DNA from: Aeromonas hydrophila subsp. hydrophila ATCC 7966
GTDB taxonomy: Bacteria > Pseudomonadota > Gammaproteobacteria > Enterobacterales > Aeromonadaceae
Length of the DNA: 64,000 bases
Assembly (NCBI RefSeq): GCF_000014805.1
Contig: NC_008570.1
Span: forward strand, 3,105,001-3,169,000
Direction: 5' to 3'
Part shown: in pieces, positions 19,412 to 28,984 of the stretch
Position numbering within the stretch: position 1 is the first letter of the stretch
Layout: every line of letters starts with the position of its first letter
Notes under the pieces: model-generated
The model's database searches: none
The model's input: only the letters and a program-made list of their open reading frames with translations
What the model was told of the DNA's origin: nothing
Position numbers and translations under genes: made by a program

Positions 19412-20602
19412 TTACAACACCTTGGCGATCGCGTCACACAGCGGATCTATGTTGGCACGGGTGATACCGGCCACGCTGATCCGGCCGGAGCCGACGATGT
19501 AGATGGCAAACTCGCTCTTGAGACGCTCCACCTGATCCTTGGAGAGACCGGAGAAGGAGAACATGCCGTTCTGCTCGCGGATAAAGCTGAAGTCCTGGTT
19601 CACGCCGCGCGCCGCCAGTTTCTCCACCAGCAGCTCCCGCATCTCGCGAATGCGCACCCGCATGGCCGCAACCTCTTCCACCCACTCGGCATAGAGGGCC
19701 GGATCGCTCACCACGGCGGTGACGACGGCGGCGCCGTGTGACGGCGGGTTGGAGTAGTTGGCACGAATGACGGTCTTGACCTGGGTGAAGGCCACGTCGG
19801 CGATCTCCTTGGTCGCACTGACCAGGGTGAAGGCGCCGACCCGCTCGTTGTAGAGGCCGAAGTTCTTGGAGAAGGAGCTCGCCACCAGCAGTTCGTCGTG
19901 GCACTCGGCGAAGATGCGCAGACCTTCGGCATCCTCTTCGATACCGCGGGCAAAGCCCTGATAGGCGAAGTCAAACAGCGGCAGCCAGCCGGCGGCAGCA
20001 CTCTGCTTGGCCAGTGCGCGCCACTGATCCGCTGTGGGGTCGATACCAGTCGGGTTGTGGCAGCAGCCGTGCAGCAGCACCAGATCGTCTGCCTGCACTT
20101 CAGCCAGAGAGGCCTGCATGGCGGCAAAGTCGAGGCCCTTGCTGGCCGCATCGTAGTACTTGTACCACTTGACGGAAAGGCCGGCAGCCTGGAACACGCT
20201 GACGTGGTTGGCCCAGGTGGGATCGGAGATCCAGATGGTCTTGGCCAGCCCGTTACGCACCACGAACTCGGCGGCGATGCGCAGGGCACCGGTACCGCCC
20301 GGCGCCTGAGCAGTCTTGGCCCGGCCGCTGGCGACCAGCGCAGAATCTTGCCCGAACAGCAGTTGCTGCACGATGCGGCCATATTCGATATTGCCTTCGA
20401 TACCGAGGTAATTCTTGGTCTTCTCGTCGGTCAAGAGCTTCTGCTCGGCTTTCTTGACGCAGTGGAGAATGGGGGTGGCACCGGTCTCATCCTTGTAGAT
20501 CCCGACCCCCAGGTTGATCTTGTGGCTGCGAGAGTCAGCACGGAAGGCTTCGGTCAGGCCCAGGATCGGATCCGCTGGGGCGGCAACAACCTTTTCAAAC
20601 AT
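19412..20602 (-). CDS. aspC: aspartate/aromatic aminotransferase
   Basis: This 396-residue PLP enzyme transfers amino groups between aspartate or aromatic amino acids and 2-oxoglutarate. The length equals that of E. coli AspC. Features include the N-terminal [20 protein letters not shown], the glycine-rich PGGTGALR, the conserved [12 protein letters not shown], and the PLP lysine in [15 protein letters not shown]. The ATG at 20602 has AGGGA five bases upstream; further in-frame codons upstream are ignored. AspC and TyrB are close paralogues, and I cannot separate them firmly, though length and N-terminus favour AspC. Confidence 0.93.
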   Translation of the reverse strand: MFEKVVAAPADPILGLTEAFRADSRSHKINLGVGIYKDETGATPILHCVKKAEQKLLTDEKTKNYLGIEGNIEYGRIVQQLLFGQDSALVASGRAKTAQAPGGTGALRIAAEFVVRNGLAKTIWISDPTWANHVSVFQAAGLSVKWYKYYDAASKGLDFAAMQASLAEVQADDLVLLHGCCHNPTGIDPTADQWRALAKQSAAAGWLPLFDFAYQGFARGIEEDAEGLRIFAECHDELLVASSFSKNFGLYNERVGAFTLVSATKEIADVAFTQVKTVIRANYSNPPSHGAAVVTAVVSDPALYAEWVEEVAAMRVRIREMRELLVEKLAARGVNQDFSFIREQNGMFSFSGLSKDQVERLKSEFAIYIVGSGRISVAGITRANIDPLCDAIAKVL

Positions 20603-20777
20603 GGTATTCCCTGTATTCCGTTGAGTTCGTTGGCTGGCAAAGCGTGTTGGCACACCGTCCGTGACACGCAAAACACGTGGCAAACAAAAGCGCCCATCTG
20701 GCGAGCGCTTCGTCAACTCTTTATATCACCGTGCAGAGTGGGGGCAAACCGCTTTTTCGGCCGGATCTGCGGCAATC

Positions 20778-21719
20778 TCAACCGATGGCATGCCACTGCG
20801 GCGCCAACGCGCACACCTCGGCAGACAAGCCACCATTGGACTCAACCAAACCGCTACAAACTGCTAACAATGACTTGGGTATCCGGCTCGGCTCCCAGGG
20901 ACGGGAGTCGGTCAGCGGCAGGGCATAGGCCGCCATGATGGGAGCCAGTGAGGTAGGCAGCCACCAGCTGGCCGGACGGCCCAGCCGTTGGGCCAGAGTC
21001 AGCACCCGATCCACCCCGCTCGGGTCGAGGGAGGTAAGATGGCTCCACTGCACCTGGGGCGGCAGAGCGGCGATCACTTGCTGCAGCGCCTGCTGTGCCG
21101 GGGCGGGAGCCCAGACCAGCAGGGTCCCCGCTGGCAGCACCAGCTCGGCAAAGGCACCGACGCTGTCGGTGGTGATCACCCGCAGCAGCTCCCCCTCCCC
21201 CCACAGGATCTTGCCGAGGCCGGCCAGGTTGCGCTCGGGCAGCGCCACCTCGCCGAGCGCCTGCAACCAGGGGGCGGCATCGAGCAGGGTGCCGCCGCTG
21301 AAAAAAAGGCTGAACGGCTGGGGGGCGCGCAGACGCAGCAGCTGATCGGCACAGAGCCGGATCCCCTTGTCTTCAAAATCGATCTGCTCGTTGGGGGAAA
21401 AGCTCACCTCGCTCTTGCGATAGAGCGCGGCGAGCACCCGTTCGTTGACCTGCTCCGCCAGCTGCCACCCCTGCCCATGAAGCCACTCCTCCGGGGTCGG
21501 TGGTGCCGTGGCGATCTCGGCCAGCGTCAGTTCACGGGTCAGGTAGCGGCGGCCGGCAGGTGTCAGCTCATAGTGGTGGTTGCCCAGCGCCAGCAGCAGC
21601 TGGTTGTCCTTGAGCAGGCCCAGCAGGGGTTGCCACTGACGGGCGCGGACCACCGAGGTGGGGTTGTCCAGCAGCTGGCGGGCCAGCTCCCGCCACTGCG
21701 GGTGACTAAAGTCAATCAA
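20778..21719 (-). CDS. conserved hypothetical protein, winged-helix-like N-terminus, possible Toprim-like C-terminus
   Basis: This 313-residue soluble protein has no signal peptide. I do not recognise it with confidence. The first 70 residues look like a helix-turn-helix domain (LLGLLKDNQLLLA, HHYELTPAGRRYL). The C-terminal third alternates hydrophobic strands with acidic turns: LLRVITTDSVGAF at about 178-190, a strand near 198-204, then LTSLDPSGVDRVLTLAQRL at about 228-246. The DPSG turn recalls the D-x-D/DPxG motif of Toprim folds such as the DUF2220/JetD C-terminus, but the usual catalytic glutamate is not clear. The start is TTG, chosen because AAGGA lies seven bases upstream and no in-frame ATG is available there. 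Confidence 0.7.
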   Translation of the reverse strand: MIDFSHPQWRELARQLLDNPTSVVRARQWQPLLGLLKDNQLLLALGNHHYELTPAGRRYLTRELTLAEIATAPPTPEEWLHGQGWQLAEQVNERVLAALYRKSEVSFSPNEQIDFEDKGIRLCADQLLRLRAPQPFSLFFSGGTLLDAAPWLQALGEVALPERNLAGLGKILWGEGELLRVITTDSVGAFAELVLPAGTLLVWAPAPAQQALQQVIAALPPQVQWSHLTSLDPSGVDRVLTLAQRLGRPASWWLPTSLAPIMAAYALPLTDSRPWEPSRIPKSLLAVCSGLVESNGGLSAEVCALAPQWHAIG

Positions 21720-21896
21720 GCGTCATCCTTCCCTGTCTGCCGAACATACTGCAACGAGCCGAATAATCTAGCGATTCGCTGACCGGGAGCCAAGTACAGA
21801 AAAGAGACAACGTGAACTGGCGCAAACCAAACAGGAGAAGGAGAGAATGATCAACAGAGGGGAACAGAAACAATCAAGTGGGAAGCAGATAAAACA

Positions 21897-21922
21897 AAAC
21901 GGCCAAGCAAGCTTGGCCGTTT
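21897..21922 (-). terminator. terminator of the porin gene
   Basis: Arms AAACGGCCAAGC and GCTTGGCCGTTT surround a short loop; on the minus strand the hairpin runs into TTTTGTTTTAT. It lies about 30 bases beyond the porin stop codon. Confidence 0.9.
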
Positions 21923-21949
21923 ATCAACTAAATCAGCGCAGAGGCTGGA

Positions 21950-23017
21950 TTAGAAGTTGTATTGCAGGGCAACAGTCCACTCGTCGTCCAGTTTGTCGAT
22001 ACCCTGGATCTTGTACTCGGTGTAGGCTTTCAGCTTGGAAGTGAAAGCGTACTGTACACCCAGCAGGGTTTCGTCAAGCAGGTCTTTGTACTCTGCACCA
22101 GCAGTATTGGAGTTGACTTTTGCTTCTTTGAAGTTGTAGCCAGCCAGGAAAGTCCAGGCATCAACGTTGTAGGAAGCTGCCAGCTCGTAACCACGGCCCT
22201 TGTCCTTGTCACCACCGGTGGTGTTGTCGTAGCTCAGGTCACCCTGAGTATAAACACCAGCGAAGTAGAAACCGTTGATGGCGTAGTGTGCACCCAGTGC
22301 CCACTCTTTCTTGTCACCAGTGTTGTTGGTCTTGGTGTTTTCCAGATCGGAGTAGGAGTAACCTGCGTTCAGACCCAGACCGAAGTCGAAGTCATAACCG
22401 GCAGCAGCGGCATAACCGTAGTTACGCTTCACATCGGCACCGTAAACGGCAGTTTCTTTGATACCCTGACCTACGTCAGTAACCTTGACGGCCTTGTCGT
22501 CGTTGGTCTGATAGGACAGTTTGCCTTTGAAGCCGCCGTAGGTGTTGGAGTAGATAACCTGACCTTCTTGACGACCGTCATAGAAGTTACCTGCGTCACC
22601 CCACTCGTTGAAGATATCGGTCGGTTCCAGCACGTCGTAGAACGCGGTATCGGTCTGACCGAAGATGATCTTGCCGTATTGGGTGCCGTCGAAACCAACG
22701 TAGATGTGACGGGAGTCAAACTTGTTGGCGGAGTTTTCAGCAGAAACTTGCCACTCGGTCTTGGCGATACCGGACCAGGTGTTGTTCAGAGCAATCTTGC
22801 CGGACCAGCCCAGACGGGAGGAACCAACCAGCTCACCGTCAACATCCTTGTAGCCAGATGCAGCGGTAGAGTCAGCGGTATTGTGGTCACCGTAGTAGTT
22901 AGCCTGAACACGGCCGTATACGTCAAAAGTGGTACCGTCTTTGTCATAAACCACTGCAGCGTTAGCGGCAGATGCAAACAGAGCCGGGATAGCAATAGCC
23001 AGAATTGTCTTTTTCAT
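21950..23017 (-). CDS. outer-membrane general porin (OmpC/OmpF-like)
   Basis: This 355-residue porin has a signal peptide (MKKTILAIAIPALFASAANA, cleavage before AVVYDKDG). The mature protein begins with the classic VYDKDGTTFDVYGRVQANYY strand pattern, has many short Gly/Tyr-rich strands, a PTDIFNEWGD constriction-loop region and a terminal Phe (VALQYNF) for barrel assembly. It forms trimeric diffusion channels for small hydrophilic solutes. The start at 23017 (MKKT) has GGAAA just upstream; a TTG three codons earlier is less likely. Its base composition is more AT-rich than its neighbours and its codon choice looks biased, both usual for a highly expressed gene. Confidence 0.95.
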   Translation of the reverse strand: MKKTILAIAIPALFASAANAAVVYDKDGTTFDVYGRVQANYYGDHNTADSTAASGYKDVDGELVGSSRLGWSGKIALNNTWSGIAKTEWQVSAENSANKFDSRHIYVGFDGTQYGKIIFGQTDTAFYDVLEPTDIFNEWGDAGNFYDGRQEGQVIYSNTYGGFKGKLSYQTNDDKAVKVTDVGQGIKETAVYGADVKRNYGYAAAAGYDFDFGLGLNAGYSYSDLENTKTNNTGDKKEWALGAHYAINGFYFAGVYTQGDLSYDNTTGGDKDKGRGYELAASYNVDAWTFLAGYNFKEAKVNSNTAGAEYKDLLDETLLGVQYAFTSKLKAYTEYKIQGIDKLDDEWTVALQYNF

Positions 23018-23398
23018 AGTTTCCAATGCCTACTGTAATTAAACACTAAGTCGTTGTTATTCCCTGTGTTAGCGATGTACTTTGCATCACTATGGCGCCG
23101 AGACTAGCACCGGGTTTTCCAATCCGCAATGAAAAAACTTGGAACTTTTTACGAAAAGCATAGTCATAGCGGAAAAATTGTGACCTGAATCCCACATTGT
23201 TTGCACGTCATGGGAAAACGTTTACAGTGATAACCGCTGGTATTATTCGGTCAGATTGGTGATTTATCACACAATAGCGGTGCCGCGCCCTATATAAAGA
23301 AGAGGAGGTCGGATCTGTGCGTTGCCACATGCCTCGACCCCGGTTGCCAGTTGCAGGTATCCTGTCCCCCTTCACCCTGTGCAACGGTCATTTCTTTC
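23018..23398. promoter_or_regulatory. porin-dinG divergent regulatory region
   Basis: These 381 AT-rich bases separate the divergent porin and dinG genes and should hold both promoters. A 12-bp perfect palindrome GTGATTTATCAC at 23259-23270 is a possible operator; its spacing does not fit a standard CRP or FNR site. I see no LexA box ahead of dinG. Confidence 0.45.
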
Positions 23399-25471
23399 AT
23401 GCTGTCTACCCGTCTCAAAACCACCATTCGCAATACCTATCGACAAATTGCCGATGGCTTACCCGGTTTTGTGCCGCGCAAGGAGCAGAATTTTCTGGTA
23501 GCCGAGATAGCCAAGACACTGACCGGGGAATATGACAAACAGCGTCGCATCCTGGTGGCCGAAGCCGGCACCGGCATCGGCAAGTCTCTCTCCTATGCCC
23601 AGGGGGCCATCCCGGTGGCACGGCTCACCCAGAAGAAGCTGGTGATCTCCACCGCCACCGTGGCGCTGCAGGAGCAGCTGATCCACAAGGACCTCCCCTT
23701 CTACCACCGCCACAGCGAGCTGCCGTTTCGCTTCATGCTGGTCAAGGGGCGCCAGCGCTACTGCTGCGAGCACCTGCTGGAACAGGCCGCAAGCGGCAGC
23801 GAGATGGCCAACTTCGAGTTCGACTTCGGCAGCCTCAGCAAGCACAAGCCGTCAGAATCCGACAAGAGCTGCTATCAGGCGCTGTGGCAGGCCTACACCG
23901 ACGGCAAATGGGATGGCGATCGGGACAACTGGCCCAAACCCATCACCGATCTCTGCTGGGATCGCATCGCCGCCGACCGCCACACCTGCAACAAGGCGCT
24001 CAGTCATCATCAGCACTGCCCCTTCCACCGTGCCCGCAATGACATGGATGCGGCCGATGTGCTGGTGGTCAACCACGCTCTGCTGCTCTCCGACCTCACC
24101 ATGGGGGGTGGCATCATATTGCCGCCGCCGGACGAGTGTATCTATGTGCTGGACGAGGCCCACCACCTGCCCACCATCGCCCGCGATCACGGCGCCGCCT
24201 CGGCCAGCGTCAAGGGTTCGCGCCGCTGGCTGGAGAAGCTGGCGCAGGGTGCCGGCAAGCTGGCCAGAACCCTCAACAAGGAGAGCCTGCTCGATCCCCA
24301 GCTCAAGCTGCAGGATGCGCTGGCCTCCCTGCAGCCGGATCTGAAGGCGCTGGAGCAGTGGCTCGCCGCCAACGACCGGCTGTTCAATGAGGAAAAACAC
24401 TGTCGCTTCGCCGATGGCGTCTTGCCCGACCCGCTGCCGATGCTGGCGGAGAACCTCAAGGAGGCGAGCAAGAAGGCACTGCGGGCGCTGGACAGAATGC
24501 AGGGCGCCATTGGCGAGGCGTTGAAGGATGGCGAGATCCGCCGCAAGGAGGCCGAACCCCTGCTGGCGGAGAGCGGCTTCTATCTGCAGCGACTGGAGGG
24601 TTTTTGTGCCCTGTGGGAGATGTTGGGGCGCCATGTGCCCGAGGGCAAGACACCGTTGGCCCGCTGGATGGTCAAGAGCGATGACGGCGACATCTGGCTG
24701 CATGCCTCCCCCATCGAGGTCGGCTATCTGCTGGAAGAGTGGCTCTGGTCCAGGTGTCTGGGGGCCGTGCTGGTGTCAGCGACCCTGACCGCCCTCTCCT
24801 CGTTCAGCTATTTTCGCCATCAGGTGGGGCTCAAAGAGCACGACGGCACCCGCTATCTGCGGCTGCGCTCCCCCTTCGATTACCAGAAGGCCGAGCTCTA
24901 TCTGCCCAAAATGGAACACGAGCCCAGCGCCCCCGCCTTCACCCAGGAGCTCATCAGCACCTTGCCCCGCCTGCTGGCAGGCAAGGAGGCGAGCCTGGTG
25001 CTGTTCTCCTCTTACCGGCAGATGAACGAGGTGGCGGTGGGGCTGCGGGCCAAGGGGCTCTCCCTGCTGGTGCAGGGCGAAGCCTCCCGCAATGCCCTGC
25101 TCACCCTGCACAAGCAAAAATGCGATGGCGGCCAGGCCAGCATCCTGTTCGGCACTGGCAGCTTCTCGGAAGGGCTGGATCTGCCCGGCCACTACCTCAC
25201 CAACCTGGTGATCACCAAGTTGCCGTTCGCGGTGCCCAACTCGCCGGTGGAAGAGGCCACCGCCGAGTGGGTCGAGAAACGGGGCGGCAACCCCTTTCTG
25301 CAGCTGACGGTACCTGAGGCCTCCCGCAAGCTCATTCAGGCCTGCGGTCGTCTCATCCGCAAAGAGGCGGACAGGGGCCGGGTCACCATCCTCGACCGAC
25401 GTCTATTGACCAAGCGTTATGGCAAGGGGTTGCTCGACGCGCTGCCCCCCTTCAGCCGTCGGATTGAGTAA
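23399..25471 (+). CDS. dinG: ATP-dependent DNA helicase DinG
   Basis: This 690-residue XPD-like superfamily 2 helicase unwinds DNA 5' to 3' and acts on R-loops, D-loops and replication-transcription conflicts. It has Walker A AEAGTGIGKSLSY at about 52-64, the iron-sulfur cluster cysteines (RQRYCCEHLL at about 115, then CYQALW, CNKALSHH and CPFHR), the DEAH box VLDEAHHLP at about 250 and motif VI GRLIRKEADRGRV near the C-terminus. Length is near E. coli DinG (716). The ATG at 23399 fits the DinG start (MLSTRLKTTIR), but no strong ribosome-binding site precedes it, and in-frame TTG 23351 is an alternative. Confidence 0.94.
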   Translation: MLSTRLKTTIRNTYRQIADGLPGFVPRKEQNFLVAEIAKTLTGEYDKQRRILVAEAGTGIGKSLSYAQGAIPVARLTQKKLVISTATVALQEQLIHKDLPFYHRHSELPFRFMLVKGRQRYCCEHLLEQAASGSEMANFEFDFGSLSKHKPSESDKSCYQALWQAYTDGKWDGDRDNWPKPITDLCWDRIAADRHTCNKALSHHQHCPFHRARNDMDAADVLVVNHALLLSDLTMGGGIILPPPDECIYVLDEAHHLPTIARDHGAASASVKGSRRWLEKLAQGAGKLARTLNKESLLDPQLKLQDALASLQPDLKALEQWLAANDRLFNEEKHCRFADGVLPDPLPMLAENLKEASKKALRALDRMQGAIGEALKDGEIRRKEAEPLLAESGFYLQRLEGFCALWEMLGRHVPEGKTPLARWMVKSDDGDIWLHASPIEVGYLLEEWLWSRCLGAVLVSATLTALSSFSYFRHQVGLKEHDGTRYLRLRSPFDYQKAELYLPKMEHEPSAPAFTQELISTLPRLLAGKEASLVLFSSYRQMNEVAVGLRAKGLSLLVQGEASRNALLTLHKQKCDGGQASILFGTGSFSEGLDLPGHYLTNLVITKLPFAVPNSPVEEATAEWVEKRGGNPFLQLTVPEASRKLIQACGRLIRKEADRGRVTILDRRLLTKRYGKGLLDALPPFSRRIE

Positions 25472-25644
25472 GACAGGGGCCCATTGGCTCGGTCAGCACC
25501 CGTGCCGTGGCTCGTGTCCGCTTTAAGCAGCGGGGCCGAGAGGCAACCCAGGCGCCATAAACGCCTATTGCTGCCCTTGGGCAAACCTGTAAAAATGAGC
25601 CCCTGTTTTTCAGTGGGCACTCGCCGACTGTTCAAGGAGATGAA

Positions 25645-26304
25645 ATGAAACTGACTGTTCTGGTGCCGGCCCTGGCTGGTCTGTTGTGGGCAGGTAGTGC
25701 CCTGGCCGATGCCCAATTGGAAGTGACCAACCCCTACGTCGTACAGCTGGTCGATGGCCAATCCATCAATCCCAAGCTGCTCGACAAGACGAGTACCTAT
25801 CCTATCAAAGCTGGCAAGCACCAACTGGTTGTCGCCTTTGAAGGCAACTACTCCAGCCGCAGCGAGACCAAGCTGGTCACTGCCGAGCCGCTGGTGATCA
25901 ACTTCACCGCCGCCGACAACCAGAAGCTGGTGCTGGACTACAAGAAGCCGCGCAACGAAGCTGAAGCCAAGTTGTTCGTCAAAGAGCAAAAAGTCGCACT
26001 GAAAGACAAGAGCAGCAACCAGGTCGTTGCCAGCGAGCAGTTCGTACTGCCGAAAGTCGAAGGCTTTCAGCTGACCCGTGACTATCAGCAAGAACTGATC
26101 AACATGGGCAAAGCCTTCAATCAGCCCAAAACTGTTGCCATCTCCACCGCCGCCGTCATGGCCGCCAACAGCGCCCCGGTGCAAGTGGCCCCGAGCAAGG
26201 CTCAGAGCAACCCGGAAGCCCTGACCCAGCTGCAAAACTGGTACAACAAGGCCGATGCGGAAACTCGCAAAGCCTTCCAGATCTGGGTGATCCAGCAGCA
26301 GTAA
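25645..26304 (+). CDS. DUF2057 family periplasmic protein (YccT/CsgI-like)
   Basis: This 219-residue secreted protein has a signal peptide (MKLTVLVPALAGLLWAGSALA, cut before DAQLEV). The mature part fits DUF2057: the early strand YVVQLVDGQSI, a middle KTSTYPIKAGKHQLVVAFEGNY, and later VINFTAADNQKLVL. The enteric member YccT/CsgI inhibits curli fibre assembly; whether that applies here is unknown, since no curli genes are nearby. A GGAG site lies six bases upstream of the ATG. The gene is monocistronic between dinG and a terminator. Confidence 0.88.
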   Translation: MKLTVLVPALAGLLWAGSALADAQLEVTNPYVVQLVDGQSINPKLLDKTSTYPIKAGKHQLVVAFEGNYSSRSETKLVTAEPLVINFTAADNQKLVLDYKKPRNEAEAKLFVKEQKVALKDKSSNQVVASEQFVLPKVEGFQLTRDYQQELINMGKAFNQPKTVAISTAAVMAANSAPVQVAPSKAQSNPEALTQLQNWYNKADAETRKAFQIWVIQQQ

Positions 26305-26332
26305 TGGCGCGCGAGCACTCGTTTCGTGCGAC

Positions 26333-26357
26333 AAGGGGAGCCTGGCTCCCCTTTTTC
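26333..26357 (+). terminator. terminator of the DUF2057 gene
   Basis: Arms AAGGGGAGCC and GGCTCCCCTT with a one-base loop run directly into a T tract. The stem core is the same as in the terminator near 1893. Confidence 0.9.
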
Positions 26358-26388
26358 ATATCTGCCTGTCTACCAAGGCCCTGCCGTC

Positions 26389-27285
26389 ATGTCACTGCGC
26401 ATCTTCTATCACCCCCTCTACTCCGCCCTGACCCTGCCCGCGCGTCATCGCTTCCCGCTGGCCAAGTACCAGGCGCTGTTCGAACGGCTCGGCAGCCTAG
26501 GCTATCCGCTGGCAGAAGCCGCCCCCGCCACCCCTGAGCAAATCAAACGGGTGCACGATGCCGCCTATGTGGAGGCCGCCCTCGCCGGCACCCTTGATGC
26601 AGACGCAATTCGCCAGCTCGGTTTCCCCTGGTCGCCCCTGTTGATGGAGCGCACCCTGCGCTCGGTGGGGGCCACCCTGGCCGCCAGCCGCCACGCCCTG
26701 GAGCAGGGTTGTGGCCTGCAGATTTCCGGCGGCTATCACCACGCCCACCGGGATGTTGGCAGCGGCTTTTGCCTCTTCAACGATCTGGTGATCGCCGCCC
26801 AGGTGTGCCTGGACGAAGGGCGCTGCGAGCAGGTATTGATCGTCGATCTCGATGTCCATCAAGGGGATGGCAGCGCAGCACTGTGCCAGGGGCGGCGCGA
26901 CATCATCACCCTCTCCCTGCACGGGGAGCACAACTTCCCCCGCTACAAGCCCGCCTCCCACATGGATTTTCCCCTGCCAAGCGGCATGGCGGACGATGCC
27001 TATCTCACCACGCTGGCAGAGGCGCTCAACCTGGCGCTGCGGCTCTATGCCCCCGACCTCATCCTCTATCAGGCTGGGGTCGATGTGCATAAGGATGACG
27101 AGCTTGGCTATCTCGCCTTGAGCGATGAAGGGATCCGCCAGCGCGATGCCATGGTCTTTGACTGCGCACTGCGGCACGGGCTGCCCATCGCCGCCGTGCC
27201 GGGCGGCGGTTATCGGCGTGACTGGCAGCAGTTGATCCCGCTGCATATGTCCTTGTTTGAAGAGGCGAAAAAGCGCTACGGCTAG
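26389..27285 (+). CDS. histone deacetylase-family protein
   Basis: This 298-residue cytosolic protein of the HDAC/acetylpolyamine amidohydrolase/AcuC superfamily has the catalytic histidine pair in GGYHHAHRDVGSGFCLFNDL at about 115-134, the zinc-binding Asp and His in IVDLDVHQGDGSA at about 147-159, and the second Asp in YQAGVDVHKDDELG at about 227-240. Family enzymes remove acetyl groups from lysine or polyamines; the bacterial substrate is not known here. The ATG at 26389 is 31 bases past the previous terminator. Confidence 0.92.
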   Translation: MSLRIFYHPLYSALTLPARHRFPLAKYQALFERLGSLGYPLAEAAPATPEQIKRVHDAAYVEAALAGTLDADAIRQLGFPWSPLLMERTLRSVGATLAASRHALEQGCGLQISGGYHHAHRDVGSGFCLFNDLVIAAQVCLDEGRCEQVLIVDLDVHQGDGSAALCQGRRDIITLSLHGEHNFPRYKPASHMDFPLPSGMADDAYLTTLAEALNLALRLYAPDLILYQAGVDVHKDDELGYLALSDEGIRQRDAMVFDCALRHGLPIAAVPGGGYRRDWQQLIPLHMSLFEEAKKRYG

Positions 27286-27349
27286 CCGTTTATCGCTTCG
27301 TCAATCTCTCCTCTCCATGAATCTCTAACTGGCAACCGTTGCAAACAAC

Positions 27350-27371
27350 GAGGCGGCCCTGGGGCCGCCTC
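27350..27371 (+). terminator. terminator of the deacetylase gene
   Basis: Arms GAGGCGGCCC and GGGCCGCCTC with a short loop, then TTCTTTAT. Its stem is nearly identical to the hairpin at 28935-28960. Confidence 0.88.
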
Positions 27372-27463
27372 TTCTTTATACCGGGTACCCTATTGATACC
27401 GGGCACCCTAGCTCCGTCTTGCCCCCTTGTCGGGAAGCGGGGCTGGGATCATGCCGCCCCCGT

Positions 27464-28612
27464 TCAGGCGTGGGCCACCGGCGTCGGGTGTTCACCCAGC
27501 TTGCGCAGCAACATCAGCAGATAAATGCACGACACGCCGGCGATCACGATGAACAGCTGATTGTCCGAGTAATGCTGCATCAACAGCGCGGTACAGGCCG
27601 GGCCCAGCAGGCTGCCGATGGTGTAGCTCAGCAGCAGCGCCTGATTCATCGCCACCAGCTGATGGTGCTCGACCTTCTCGCAGGCCCACGCCATGGCCAC
27701 CGGGTAGAGGGTGAAACCGGCGGCGCCCAGCACAAACAGCGCCGGGCCCATCGCCACACCGCCGAGCATGGCCCCGCACCCCAGGATCACCACCAGCACC
27801 TGTACCCGCAGCACCGGTAAGCGGCCGAACCGATCCGCCAGACGGCCCACCGGCCACTGCCCCAGGATACCCGCGCTCACCATCACCGCCATCCAGTAGC
27901 CAATGCCGGCATCGCTCACCCCCCGATGGTTCAGATAAAGCGGCATCAGGCCGTACAGCGACCCCAATACCATGCCGGAGATGATGCAACCATCGACCCC
28001 GAGCCGCGCCTGTCGTAGCCGCAGCATAGGCCAGACCCGGGTGCTCCCTTGTTGCTCATTGCGCTCACTGACGATGCGGGTGAACAACAGCGGCAGGATA
28101 GCCGCCAATACCAGCCCGGTCGCCCAGGGCAGTACCTCCATCAGGCCGGTCGGCAGCTTGCTGACCAGCAGTTGCCCAAGCACGGTCCCCAGGTAGTAGA
28201 CCATCATGTAGGCGGCCAGCAGCCGCCCTCGATTGCGCGCGTTGCCGCTGCACATCAACGCACTCTCCACCACCACCCAGATCATGGCGCAGCCGATGCC
28301 GGCGAGGAACCGCCAGCCGAGCCAGCTCCAGAAACCAAGGGTGATACCGAGCCCGACACAACCAATGGCAAAGAGGGCGGAGGCCAAGTAGTAGCTGCGG
28401 TTGAACCCGTAGCGTTTGATCAGCACCCCCGCCAGCAGGGTGCCCAGCAGGTTGCCGCTGAAATAGGCGGAGCTGACCATCCCCACCTGCCAGGTCGGCA
28501 GATTGTCATGGGCCAGCCAGAGCGGCACTAGGGTGTTCAACACCGCGATGGCCAGCGTGAGCAGCAGTAGGCCGCAGAGCAACAACAGCACTGGCCGGGT
28601 GTAGGTGGTCAT
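27464..28612 (-). CDS. ycaD: MFS transporter YcaD
   Basis: This 382-residue transporter has twelve predicted helices and is strikingly close to E. coli YcaD throughout, for example [33 protein letters not shown] and [18 protein letters not shown]. It is a proton-coupled MFS member with unknown substrate. The ATG at 28612 (MTTYTRPV) matches the E. coli N-terminus (MSTYTQPV), so an upstream in-frame codon is not used. The gene stands alone on the minus strand between two near-identical hairpins. Confidence 0.94.
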   Translation of the reverse strand: MTTYTRPVLLLLCGLLLLTLAIAVLNTLVPLWLAHDNLPTWQVGMVSSAYFSGNLLGTLLAGVLIKRYGFNRSYYLASALFAIGCVGLGITLGFWSWLGWRFLAGIGCAMIWVVVESALMCSGNARNRGRLLAAYMMVYYLGTVLGQLLVSKLPTGLMEVLPWATGLVLAAILPLLFTRIVSERNEQQGSTRVWPMLRLRQARLGVDGCIISGMVLGSLYGLMPLYLNHRGVSDAGIGYWMAVMVSAGILGQWPVGRLADRFGRLPVLRVQVLVVILGCGAMLGGVAMGPALFVLGAAGFTLYPVAMAWACEKVEHHQLVAMNQALLLSYTIGSLLGPACTALLMQHYSDNQLFIVIAGVSCIYLLMLLRKLGEHPTPVAHA

Positions 28613-28934
28613 GGGTAATACCGTGAGGAGAGTCAAAATGCGAGCGAATCATGCCACCGCCAATGCCATTGTCAATCGGCGTTAATTGGCGCTGGGGATG
28701 TTTTTTTCACGCCGGCAATAAAACCTCATTTGGCACCGCTCAGCACTTGCTCGGCAGCCCGGCTCATCCCCTTGATTAACGGGTAGTTTGGCGGTCTTGC
28801 TGGGGCATGGCCGGTCGATCATCCCCATCGACCTTGCGCGGCGCTATCAACAGGGCCGCGGAGCACGCACACAAAAGCGCGCCACCTCAGTGGCCAAGCC
28901 GCCCCGTCACTGATGCTCAATCTGCCCAACAACA
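28613..28934. promoter_or_regulatory. ycaD upstream spacer
   Basis: About 320 bases hold no visible gene. The part next to 28612 should carry the ycaD promoter, but I could not identify one with confidence. Confidence 0.4.
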
Positions 28935-28960
28935 AAGAGGCGGCCCAGGGGCCGCCTCTT
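28935..28960 (-). terminator. terminator of ylqF
   Basis: Arms AAGAGGCGGCCC and GGGCCGCCTCTT around a two-base loop lie 25 bases beyond the ylqF stop. Apart from the loop, it repeats the hairpin at 27350-27371. Confidence 0.85.
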
Positions 28961-28984
28961 CATGAGTACCAGACACAATGCCGG

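Noticed and set aside
23259..23270. CRP or FNR site ahead of the porin gene
   Set aside because: The palindrome GTGATTTATCAC has a central spacing that fits neither consensus; it is kept only as an unassigned palindrome.
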